Of a stretch of DNA of 64,000 nt, positions 19,379-27,769 are shown piece after piece. Below the pieces are notes generated by a model, which was not told where the DNA came from, did no database searches, and saw only the letters and a program-made list of their open reading frames with translations. Source of the DNA: CAYLLN01 sp964384375. Its GTDB lineage: Bacteria > Planctomycetota > Planctomycetia > Pirellulales > Pirellulaceae. The DNA lies in NCBI GenBank assembly GCA_964384375.1, contig CAYLLN010000009.1:1-64000 (forward strand), given 5' to 3'. Numbering within the stretch: position 1 is the stretch's first letter; each line of letters begins with the position of its first letter. The translations under genes and the position numbers were made by a program.

Positions 19379-20317
19379 ATGACACCTCTTCGTCTCGTTA
19401 GGCCAACGTCTTTGGCCATGTCACTCGTTCTTTTTGCCGCGGCGGCGGCATTGGGACAGCAACCGCGGCCGGCAGCAACGGCCAATGCGCCCTCGCCCGA
19501 CGAGCAGCAGATTCGCCAGGCGGTCGGTGCCTTTGTCGAACAGTTCAATGCTCACAAGCCTGACGGACTGGCGGCATTGTTTGCCGCTGATGCGCGGATG
19601 GTCCTGCGCGACGGCACGGAGATCAACGGCCGCGACGCGATCAAACAGAGCTTTGAGACAGCGTTCGGCGAGAGCCCAAAGGCGGCGGTCAGCGTCGTGG
19701 TCGATTCGCTCAAGTTCCTGACGCCCGACGTGGCGGTAGAGGAAGGGTTCACGGCCTCCTTCCCCGACGGCGACACGCTCACCGCCCGCAGCCGGTACAC
19801 CGTCGTCCACTTGAAGAAGGACGGCAAGTGGCTGATGCAGTCGGTCCGCGTCGTCGAGGAAGAATCGCTGTCGGCCTATGGCGAGCTGCAGCCGCTGGAG
19901 TGGCTCATCGGCGAGTGGATTGACGAAGGACGGTCGGAAAACGTGGAGACGACGTTCCGCTGGGACGAGAACAAGAGCTTCCTCCTCGAAGAGTTTCAGG
20001 TGGTGCGCGGCGGGAATGTCGTGCTGAAAGGGACGCAGCGCATCGGCTGGGATCCGCAGGCCAAGCAGATTCGGTCGTGGACGTTCGACTCGGCTGGCGG
20101 GTTCGGCGAGGCGACCTGGACGCTTACCGGCGACGATTGGGTCGTGAAGGCGAAGGCGGTCACGGCAGACGGCACCTCGGCCAGCGCCACGCGCACGCTC
20201 ACGCGGGCCGCGACTGATCGCGTGATTTGGACCGCGACCGAGCGACTGGCGGGGAACGATGCACTGCCCGACCTGGCGGTGACCATGGTCCGCAAGCCGC
20301 CGAAGCCGCAGCAGTAG
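19379..20317 (+). CDS. secreted SnoaL/DUF4440-like protein (SgcJ/EcaC family type)
   Basis: A 312-residue exported protein. A signal peptide is visible (hydrophobic core about residues 10-25, ending AAALGQ). Residues about 35-155 form a SnoaL-like/nuclear transport factor 2 fold (DEQQIRQAVGAFVEQF ... DGTEINGRDAIKQSF ... WLMQSVRVVEEE). The second half (EWLIGEWIDEG onward) is a beta-rich lipocalin-like domain. Such two-domain proteins are frequent in planctomycetes, and no enzyme activity has been assigned. The ATG at 19379 is chosen because it begins the signal peptide; the upstream extension is not hydrophobic. Confidence 0.82.
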   Translation: MTPLRLVRPTSLAMSLVLFAAAAALGQQPRPAATANAPSPDEQQIRQAVGAFVEQFNAHKPDGLAALFAADARMVLRDGTEINGRDAIKQSFETAFGESPKAAVSVVVDSLKFLTPDVAVEEGFTASFPDGDTLTARSRYTVVHLKKDGKWLMQSVRVVEEESLSAYGELQPLEWLIGEWIDEGRSENVETTFRWDENKSFLLEEFQVVRGGNVVLKGTQRIGWDPQAKQIRSWTFDSAGGFGEATWTLTGDDWVVKAKAVTADGTSASATRTLTRAATDRVIWTATERLAGNDALPDLAVTMVRKPPKPQQ

Positions 20318-20375
20318 CTTTCTCGTCCGTTTCGTAAGCCGCCCTACCCAACTGAATCTCATCGGAATCACACAT

Positions 20376-22220
20376 ATGAATCGCACACTTCATCAAGCCG
20401 TTTGCTTGTTGCTCATTGGACTCACCACTCTTGGACCAGCCTCGCTTGCCTATGGCCGTGGCGGCGGCGGCCGAGGTGGCGGTGGTGGAGGACGTGGTGG
20501 CGGCGGCGGGGCTCGTCCCGGGGGTGGCGGCGGCATGTCGCGGCCATCACCGTCGATGGGACGATCTCCCTCCATGAGCCGGCCACCTGCGGTTGCCTCC
20601 CGTCCGTCCGGTGGAGCGGCTCGACCGTCAACCGGTGCCCGCCCTTCGACCGGCGCTCGTCCGAGTCTTCCTTCCTCGCGTCCTTCGCCTGGAGTTACTC
20701 CCGGCAGCCGGCCAGGATCGGTTGATTTTGCTGGTTCGGGTGCGCGGCCGAGCACTCGGCCCGGCTCCCCTGGTCTCACGCCCGGCACGCGGCCGGCGAT
20801 CGGTACCGGCGTTGCTCCGCGGCCAGGCATCGGCGATGCGGGAATTGGCGCTCGACCGGGCACTCGTCCCGGCACCGGCGCTGGAATCAGTCAGCTGCCC
20901 GCGGGACAGCGTCCGGGGGCGGGAACTCGCCCTGGATTTCCCGGCGGCAGCACAGCGACGCTTCCCGGTTTGGGCAATCGGCCCGAGGGGGGACGCGAGC
21001 GCCCAAGTCAGCTTCCCAACCGAACGCCGCAGGAACGCCGCGAGGGACTGCAGGATCGGCTTGCCTCGCGCGATCAGCTTGGCGACCGGAGCCGTGATGA
21101 CTGGCAAGACCGCCGCGACGACATCCGCGAGGATTGGCAAGACCGTTACGACGATTTCTATGACCGCCACGACGACTGGCATCACGGGTGCTGGAATGGC
21201 GACGAGGGGTGGTGGGACCACATGTGGGACGACCACACCGCTCTGATGGCGTTTGGAACGACCATGTGGGGCATCAATCGGCTGGCGTACGGTTGGGGAT
21301 ATTGGGGTTACGAGAATCCGTACTACTCCGAGCCTTACACGGTTGGCGACGGCGTCGTCATCGACTACTCGCAGCCACTGCCGACGGAGGCCGCTCCCGC
21401 CGAAGCGCCGCCAGAAGGGACGCCCGCGCCCGGCATGGCCGATTTCGACGCTGCTCGCCAGGCGTTCTATCAAGGGGACTATGCCGCGGCACTCGCCTCG
21501 ACGAACAAGGCCCTCGCCGCGATGCCGGGCGATCCGATCATCCACGAGTTCCGTGCGCTCGTGATGTTCGCTCAAGGGAACTACAAGGACGCGGCAGCCG
21601 GGTTGCACAGCGTGCTGGCCGTCGGTCCCGGCTGGGACTGGACGACGATGAGCAGCCTCTATCCGAATGTAGATGTCTATACGAAGCAACTGCGGGCCCT
21701 CGAAGCGGCCGTAAAGGCGAATCCGAAAGCCAGCGATGCCCGCTTCGTGCTCGCGTACCACTATCAGACCGCCGGCAACAAGGATGCCGCGGCGGCGCAG
21801 TATGCGGAGCTTTACAAGGCGTATCCGCAGGACAATCTCGTCAAGGAACTGCTGCTATTGACCGGCGGCGAGGAGGCGATTGGCGCCTCGGCCGCACCCG
21901 CGGAAGTTCCGACCACACCCGCCGCAACCGTCGATGCCGCGGCGCTCGTCGGCAACTGGGCCGCTGCCGGCCAAAGGGGAACGAAGTTCGCCCTCGGCCT
22001 TACGCAGGATGGCAACTTCACCTGGAGCTTCAGCCAAAACGGCAAGACGCAGTCGGTGAAAGGTGTGTACGCTCTCGACGGCGACAACCTGGCGATGGAG
22101 CCGGAGACGGGGGGCGTCATGCTCGCTCAAGTCACGCAGCCGCAAGGTGGCAGCTTCGACTTTCACATGCTCGGCGCGCCGCCGGGCGATCCGGGATTGA
22201 AGTTTGCCAAGAGCCGCTGA
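20376..22220 (+). CDS. secreted low-complexity TPR protein
   Basis: A 614-residue exported protein. A signal peptide (about residues 1-27) precedes a 200-residue low-complexity region: first Gly/Arg, then Pro/Ser/Arg/Gly-rich with repeats of the type ARPSTG. A D/R/W/H-rich segment follows (DWQDRRDDIREDWQDR, near 240), then a Gly/Tyr/Trp patch. Residues about 345-510 are tetratricopeptide-like helices (e.g. DAARQAFYQGDYAAALAST). The C-terminal 90 residues form a small beta domain beginning ALVGNWAAAGQRG. Probably a periplasmic or envelope-associated protein; function unknown. Confidence 0.82.
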   Translation: MNRTLHQAVCLLLIGLTTLGPASLAYGRGGGGRGGGGGGRGGGGGARPGGGGGMSRPSPSMGRSPSMSRPPAVASRPSGGAARPSTGARPSTGARPSLPSSRPSPGVTPGSRPGSVDFAGSGARPSTRPGSPGLTPGTRPAIGTGVAPRPGIGDAGIGARPGTRPGTGAGISQLPAGQRPGAGTRPGFPGGSTATLPGLGNRPEGGRERPSQLPNRTPQERREGLQDRLASRDQLGDRSRDDWQDRRDDIREDWQDRYDDFYDRHDDWHHGCWNGDEGWWDHMWDDHTALMAFGTTMWGINRLAYGWGYWGYENPYYSEPYTVGDGVVIDYSQPLPTEAAPAEAPPEGTPAPGMADFDAARQAFYQGDYAAALASTNKALAAMPGDPIIHEFRALVMFAQGNYKDAAAGLHSVLAVGPGWDWTTMSSLYPNVDVYTKQLRALEAAVKANPKASDARFVLAYHYQTAGNKDAAAAQYAELYKAYPQDNLVKELLLLTGGEEAIGASAAPAEVPTTPAATVDAAALVGNWAAAGQRGTKFALGLTQDGNFTWSFSQNGKTQSVKGVYALDGDNLAMEPETGGVMLAQVTQPQGGSFDFHMLGAPPGDPGLKFAKSR

Positions 22221-22394
22221 TCCAGTTGCCGCTCGGTCGTTTCGTCGCTGCCGCCAACCTCGCGGCAGCGACGTATTCGGATCAATGTTCGCGCGCCAGC
22301 TTGCCTACCCAAAGGGAGGGCGGTATCGTGAAGGTATCGGCCAATTTGGGGTGGCGGAATCTTCGGCGAAATCCGTGGCGGCAAGGATTTTGAC

Positions 22395-23399
22395 ATGCGG
22401 CCCTCTAGCATTCCCCCGCCAAGCGCACCCCCGGCATCCTTACGCTTGGAAAGTGCCTCCGCAAAGATCGCGTCGCCGCACGCTCGCGGCTTTACGCTGA
22501 TCGAGCTATTGGTCGTGATCGCCATCATCGGCGTGTTGGTCGCGCTCCTGTTGCCCGCCGTGCAGGCCGCTCGCGAGGCGGCCCGCCGCAGCCAGTGCAG
22601 CAACCATCAGAAGCAGATTGGCCTCGCGATTCACAACTATCACGATGCGTATCGGGTGTTTCCGCCTGGTGGTGTGAACTTTGGCTTGTGCTGCGCCGAA
22701 GAGAGCTACAGCTCGTGGCCCATTTCGATCTTGCCGTACCTCGAGCAGGGTACGCTCCACGATCAGTATCAGCACGGCCAGACCAACGAAGCGTTCGTCA
22801 ACCGCCTTGTCCGCGAGACGAAGCTGCCGGTTTACGTTTGCCCTTCGGAGCCGGACACGACTGGGTTGCTGATTCCCGAAACCGGTCCGGCCAACGATCT
22901 GGGGTTGCTCTATCGTCCCGGCTCGTATCGCGGCGTCGGCGGGCGGAGCGACGGCAGCGGCTGGTGGGACAGCTACCCGCAGTACCAATCGCTGCCACGC
23001 TCATGGAAGGGACCGCTGCACATTGCCGACGCCCGCCTGTCACAAGAATCGTTCGCCACATGCAAGGACGGCACCTCGAACACGCTCCTCGTGGGCGAGT
23101 ACGGCACCCGAACTCGCACGCGCCGGCGAACGTTTTGGGCCTATTCCTATGGCTCGTACAACAAGTCCGATGTCGTGCCCGAGTCGCGCACGCTCCTGGC
23201 TGATTTCGATCGCTGCGCCGCGATCGGGGGCGCGGGGGGACTGCACGCCTGCAGTCGTGGATGGGGGAGTTTTCATCCGGGCGTGGTGCAGTTTCTGCTG
23301 TGCGACGGCTCGGTTCGGCCGATCAGCCGCAGCGTCGATATGACTCTCTTGGCTGATGCAGCCACGCTCGCAGGGAGTGAAGTGAGCATCCTGCCGTGA
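22395..23399 (+). CDS. DUF1559 protein with prepilin-like N-terminus
   Basis: A 334-residue planctomycete DUF1559 protein. The type IV prepilin cleavage/methylation motif is RGFTLIE, with cleavage after G32, followed by a hydrophobic helix ending LLLPAVQAAREAARR. The typical CSNHQKQIGLAIHNYHD follows, and the C-terminal CDGSVRPIS is the usual family ending. These are secreted pseudopilin-like proteins of unknown function. An AAGGA sequence precedes the ATG. The stop overlaps the start of the following lipoprotein gene as GTGA, so both are co-translated. Confidence 0.95.
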   Translation: MRPSSIPPPSAPPASLRLESASAKIASPHARGFTLIELLVVIAIIGVLVALLLPAVQAAREAARRSQCSNHQKQIGLAIHNYHDAYRVFPPGGVNFGLCCAEESYSSWPISILPYLEQGTLHDQYQHGQTNEAFVNRLVRETKLPVYVCPSEPDTTGLLIPETGPANDLGLLYRPGSYRGVGGRSDGSGWWDSYPQYQSLPRSWKGPLHIADARLSQESFATCKDGTSNTLLVGEYGTRTRTRRRTFWAYSYGSYNKSDVVPESRTLLADFDRCAAIGGAGGLHACSRGWGSFHPGVVQFLLCDGSVRPISRSVDMTLLADAATLAGSEVSILP

Positions 23400-23869
23400 G
23401 CCGCGGTTTCCAAGCGTGCCACGGACAGGCCCGGAGGCTTCACGTCTGGCTTGCTGCCTGGGTTCTGGCGACGAGCGCGATTGGCTGCACGGATCGTCCG
23501 CCAGCCGTTGTGCCGGTTTCCGGTTGCGTCACGCTCGACGGCAAGCCGCTGGCGAACTGCGTCGTGGTCTTTCAGCCGGTCACGCCTGAAGCAGATGCAT
23601 CGGGGGGCGGCTCGTCGCCCAGCGCGATGGGTTCCTCGGGCCGGACGGATGCCGAAGGCCGGTTCGTGTTGACGCTGATCGATCCCGACATTCCCGGCGC
23701 GATTCCTGGCACGCACGTCGTGACCCTGACGACGGCCACAACCGCGAGCAACGATGCCGCTCGGCCCACAGGAGAGCGAGTTCCGCTGGTGTGGCGTAAC
23801 GGCTCGAAGACCTATGATGTGCCTAAGGCGGGCACGCAATCAGCCGACTTTCTGCTTGAATCCAAATAG
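23396..23869 (+). CDS. small secreted lipoprotein, carboxypeptidase-regulatory-like
   Basis: A 157-residue putative lipoprotein starting at GTG 23396, coupled to the DUF1559 gene. An N-terminal basic/hydrophobic stretch ends in the lipobox-like ATSAIGC. The mature part contains VSGCVTLDGKPLANCVVVFQ and DAEGRFVLTLID, the pattern of a transthyretin/carboxypeptidase-regulatory-like beta sandwich. The DUF1559 plus lipoprotein pair is a common planctomycete arrangement; the role is unknown. Confidence 0.83.
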   Translation: MSRGFQACHGQARRLHVWLAAWVLATSAIGCTDRPPAVVPVSGCVTLDGKPLANCVVVFQPVTPEADASGGGSSPSAMGSSGRTDAEGRFVLTLIDPDIPGAIPGTHVVTLTTATTASNDAARPTGERVPLVWRNGSKTYDVPKAGTQSADFLLESK

Positions 23870-23995
23870 GGTCGCTGCCAGGGTGGCCCGCAGCCGTTAA
23901 GATAGCGGCCAGTTCGCCGCAACGTGCCTGCTGCGGCGCGTCCCACCGCTTGCTCGGCCGGCGCTTCCCTCCCGCCGCCGGCTTTAAGGATGCTT

Positions 23996-25258
23996 ATGTC
24001 GCTCGACCCGGTGCAGCTCTTGGCCGACCTGGTGCGGATTCCCAGCGTCAATCCCATGGGGCGGCAGGTGAGCGGCGACATTTATTTCGAGCATCGCGTC
24101 ACCGATTTTCTGCAGCAGCTCTTTCAAGGCTTGAACTTGCCCTGGGAGCGGCACACGGTGGTGCCGCAGCGCGAGAACATCATCGTCCGCGTGGATGGCG
24201 ACAAGCCTCCGCAACGCGGCGGCCGGATCGTCATGTTCGAAGTGCATCAGGACACCGTCCCTGTCGAAGGGATGACAATCGATCCGTTTGCCGCGGAGAT
24301 CAAGAACAACCGCCTCTATGGCCGTGGTGCGTGCGACATTAAAGGGGGGATGGCCGCCATGCTGGCCGCTGCCTCGCGCCTGGCTGCCGAAAAGCCGAAG
24401 GGACGCCCCACGCTCGTCGTCGCCTGCACGGTGAACGAAGAGCACGGCTTTACCGGTGCGACTCACTGGGCAGCGACCTACTCGCACCAGGTTACCGCGA
24501 CCAAACCCAAGCGGACCGCCAAGGCCGCCGTGAGTTCAGCCGGCGAAACGGCTGCCCCCCCGACATCGAAACTCCTGCCGCGAGTTCCCGATGCAACGAT
24601 CGTGGCCGAACCGACGCGATTGAACGTTGTGGTGGCCCACAAGGGGGCAGTCCGCTGGCGTTGCCATACGACGGGCGTCGCTACACACAGCTCGCAGCCG
24701 CACCTAGGCGACAGCGCGATCTATCACATGGCCCGCGTGCTTGCCGTACTTGAGCAATACGGCCGCGACGTCGTCCCCTCGCTCGGCAGACACCCGCTCG
24801 TCGGCCATCCCACGCTCAGCGTTGGCCTCATCTCCGGCGGCATCAGCGTGAATACGGTTCCCGATCGGGCCACGATTGAGATCGACCGCCGCGTGCTTCC
24901 CGGCGAAGACCCGCAAGCCGCGTTCGATCATGCGGTGGAGTATGTAAACTCGCGCGTCACCGCGGGAACCCCCGTCATTCACGATCCGCCGTTTATGTTC
25001 ACTCGTGGTTTGGCGGACGACCACAACGGCGATCTGGCGACACGGTTTTGCGAAGTGATTCGAGACGTGGGTGGCCCCGGCGAGCGAATCGGCGTCCCCT
25101 TTGGCACCGACGCTCCTCACTTTGCCGCCACGGGATCGCCCACCGTCGTCTTCGGTCCCGGCAGCATCGACCAGGCGCACACGGCCGACGAATGGCTCGA
25201 TCTGGACGAATTGCGTGCGGCCAGCGAAATCCTCTACGAGTTTGTGCGGTCGGCGTAG
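23996..25258 (+). CDS. M20 family metallopeptidase / ArgE-DapE-like deacylase
   Basis: A 420-residue M20/M28-fold di-zinc hydrolase. The metal motif EVHQDTVP (His-x-Asp) is followed by GRGACDIKGGMAAML (bridging Asp), CTVNEEHG (catalytic Glu and metal Glu), the AEPTRL motif and, near the C-terminus, FGTDAPHF with the last His. The central dimerisation domain (VVAHKGAVRWRCHTTG and onward) is present. The start ATG at 23996 is best supported: an AAGGA lies five bases upstream of it. Another ATG lies 6 nt earlier (23990). Substrate unknown, probably an N-acyl amino acid or dipeptide. Confidence 0.9.
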   Translation: MSLDPVQLLADLVRIPSVNPMGRQVSGDIYFEHRVTDFLQQLFQGLNLPWERHTVVPQRENIIVRVDGDKPPQRGGRIVMFEVHQDTVPVEGMTIDPFAAEIKNNRLYGRGACDIKGGMAAMLAAASRLAAEKPKGRPTLVVACTVNEEHGFTGATHWAATYSHQVTATKPKRTAKAAVSSAGETAAPPTSKLLPRVPDATIVAEPTRLNVVVAHKGAVRWRCHTTGVATHSSQPHLGDSAIYHMARVLAVLEQYGRDVVPSLGRHPLVGHPTLSVGLISGGISVNTVPDRATIEIDRRVLPGEDPQAAFDHAVEYVNSRVTAGTPVIHDPPFMFTRGLADDHNGDLATRFCEVIRDVGGPGERIGVPFGTDAPHFAATGSPTVVFGPGSIDQAHTADEWLDLDELRAASEILYEFVRSA

Positions 25259-25277
25259 TTGGTGAGAGTGTGAGCTG

Positions 25278-25775
25278 TCACCGGCCGCAGCACTCGGCAT
25301 AACCGGCCGAAACTGGGACCGCAGGACTTGCGGCTGCGTCTGCTTCCCGTCCCTCTTCCTTCCTCGCCCGCTGGAAGGACTGCCACTTTGGCTTCGCAGC
25401 GGGGGCGGCAGCGGCAGCATCGACCGGAACGGCAGCGGCGAGTTGAATCCAGACGCCGTGCATGCCATCGCTGCCGGCTGTGCGGCTGAAGGCCCAACGG
25501 TGTCCCTCGCGCAGCTCGCGATAGTGCTCGTGCTTCGCGTCCTGAATGTGGTCCTCACGCTGCAGGGTGACGATTCGCCGAGTGCCGGCCGAGTCGCGAT
25601 AGTCGGCCATCGCCATGCCGCCGAAAACATAGAACCGGCCGCGCGAGCCGACGAGGGCGAACCCCTCGTGCTCGACCTGGCCGACGACGGTCGGATCGTT
25701 GCCGACAGGCTGTTGAGCCAAAGCGGCTGAAGCAGAAAGTGCGAAGACGCTCAGGCAGGTTAGTGCGGTTTTCAT
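25278..25775 (-). CDS. small secreted hypothetical protein
   Basis: A 165-residue protein with a clear signal peptide (MKTALTCLSVFALSASAALAQ). The mature part is beta-rich (GQVEHEGFALVGSRGRFYVF and GGMAMADYRDSAG) followed by an Ala/Pro-rich linker and a lysine/arginine-rich C-terminus ending AECCGR. No known domain is recognised. It is convergent with the M20 peptidase gene, with 19 bp between the two stop codons. Confidence 0.72.
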   Translation of the reverse strand: MKTALTCLSVFALSASAALAQQPVGNDPTVVGQVEHEGFALVGSRGRFYVFGGMAMADYRDSAGTRRIVTLQREDHIQDAKHEHYRELREGHRWAFSRTAGSDGMHGVWIQLAAAVPVDAAAAAPAAKPKWQSFQRARKEEGREADAAASPAVPVSAGYAECCGR

Positions 25776-25867
25776 GACAACACTCCACGGGGGTTTTCAC
25801 CCACGTTAGTTCCCCCGCCGGTACTTGTGAAGGTTTGCAGCCGCGCGTTAAGTTCCGGCGACTCTGC

Positions 25868-25924
25868 GGGGCAGGCATCTTGCCTGCCGATTCGTCACTT
25901 TTGGCAGGCTGAAAGCCTGCCCCA
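25868..25924. repeat. inverted pair of palindromic repeats, family A (REP-like)
   Basis: Two hairpin units in opposite orientation. Unit 1 (25868-25888) has a perfect 8-bp stem GGCAGGCA/TGCCTGCC with loop TCT. Unit 2 (25903-25924) has a perfect 8-bp stem GGCAGGCT/AGCCTGCC with loop GAA. The outer ends GGGGCAGGC and GCCTGCCCC also pair, so the whole is a larger inverted repeat of BIME type. It lies just upstream of the first PNP gene. A third unit lies at 60237. Confidence 0.85.
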
Positions 25925-25933
25925 CTTCAACTT

Positions 25934-26767
<834 letters not shown>

Positions 26768-27769
26768 GTGGTGTGGGGAGAGCGAGGCTCCCGCCGAGCC
26801 GCGGATTGTGAGGCGAAACGGCCTGAAAGTGAGTGGTGCGTAGTGAGTGGTGCGAACGCCGAACTTGTTGCTCGGTACTCAGTACTTGGTACTCAGTACT
26901 CCGACTCTCGGACTTCCGATCTTCGACCTCCGGCATCCGCCGTCCCAATCAACGAACCCCGAACCCCGTACCACCAAGCTGCGATCGCCGCGATTCGTAG
27001 TCGCTGTGCGATTCAGGCCGACACTGCCGTCATCCTCGGCACCGGTTTGGGCGAACTGGCCGAAGAACTCGATTCGGCAACCGTTGTTCCCTATCGCGAC
27101 ATCCCTGGTTTTCCGCGTTCGACAGCGCTGGCCCACAAGGGACGGCTGGTATGCGGCACGCTTGCCGGCCGGCAGATTGTCATGCTGCAAGGGCGGTGTC
27201 ACCTCTACGAAGGTTATGCGGCGGGCGAACTTTGCCTGCCGACACGCGTGCTCGCGGCACTGGGCGTCAACACGCTTGTCGTCACCAACGCAGCCGGTGG
27301 ACTTAATCCGCGCTACTCGGTGGGCGATGTGATGGCGATCGACGATCACATTTGCCTGATGGGATTAGCCAATCTTTCGCCATTACCCGCCGAGAGCCGC
27401 GAGCGTGTGCCGCGGACCGCCGCGCGACTTTATGACGCAGACCTCATCCAGCGAGCGACAGCGATCGCCTGCCGCAGCGGATTTCAGATCCAGAGCGGCG
27501 TCTATGTCGGCGTGACTGGGCCGACATACGAAACACGGGCCGAATACCGCGCCTTTCGCCGGATCGGCGGCGACTGCGTCGGCATGTCCACGGTGCCGGA
27601 AGTCCTCGCCGCGGCCGCATGCGGCATGAAGGTGCTGGGCCTTTCGACCGTAACGAATGTCGCCCGGCCGGACGCTCCGCAGATCGTCTCGGCCGAAGAG
27701 GTGGTCGAAGTTGCCGCCACGGCGCTGCCTAAGGTCCGCAGCATCCTTCACGGACTAGTGGGAGCTTAG
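26768..27769 (+). CDS. purine nucleoside phosphorylase (second copy), start uncertain
   Basis: A PNP paralogue. The phosphorylase proper begins near residue 67 (PYHQAAIAAIR ... TAVILGTGLGEL) and carries GPTYETRAE and Asn297 (STVTNVAR), the canonical 6-oxopurine-PNP residue. The 60-odd residues before it are encoded by tandem and palindromic repeats and have no homology to the family. No ATG, GTG or TTG exists close to the expected N-terminus; in-frame candidates are GTG 26768 and GTG 26843. Either the leader is translated, a weak start is used, or the 5' end has been altered by repeat insertion. Its stop codon overlaps the ftsK stop by four bases. Confidence 0.85.
   Translation: MVWGERGSRRAADCEAKRPESEWCVVSGANAELVARYSVLGTQYSDSRTSDLRPPASAVPINEPRTPYHQAAIAAIRSRCAIQADTAVILGTGLGELAEELDSATVVPYRDIPGFPRSTALAHKGRLVCGTLAGRQIVMLQGRCHLYEGYAAGELCLPTRVLAALGVNTLVVTNAAGGLNPRYSVGDVMAIDDHICLMGLANLSPLPAESRERVPRTAARLYDADLIQRATAIACRSGFQIQSGVYVGVTGPTYETRAEYRAFRRIGGDCVGMSTVPEVLAAAACGMKVLGLSTVTNVARPDAPQIVSAEEVVEVAATALPKVRSILHGLVGA
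26776..26800. repeat. palindromic repeat, family B
   Basis: Twenty-five bases with the internal palindrome GGCTC/GAGCC around CCGCC, and a second GGGAG...CTCCC pairing. The same sequence, with one difference, occurs inside the coding region of the octaheme cytochrome gene at 57736-57760. Confidence 0.8.
26829..26901. repeat. tandem direct repeats in the leader of the second PNP
   Basis: GTGAGTGGTGCG occurs twice, separated by two bases (first copy from 26829), with a third, partial copy at 26764. It is followed by two 14-base units differing at the last base, GGTACTCAGTACTT and GGTACTCAGTACTC (26874-26901), which contain AGTACT palindromes. Confidence 0.85.
26901..26934 (-). repeat. GGAGGTC-type degenerate repeat, family C
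   Basis: On the minus strand this reads as degenerate heptamer/octamer repeats of the kind GGAGGTCGAAGATCGGAAGT. A closely related stretch in the opposite orientation lies directly upstream of hemL at 44328-44359. Confidence 0.75.
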
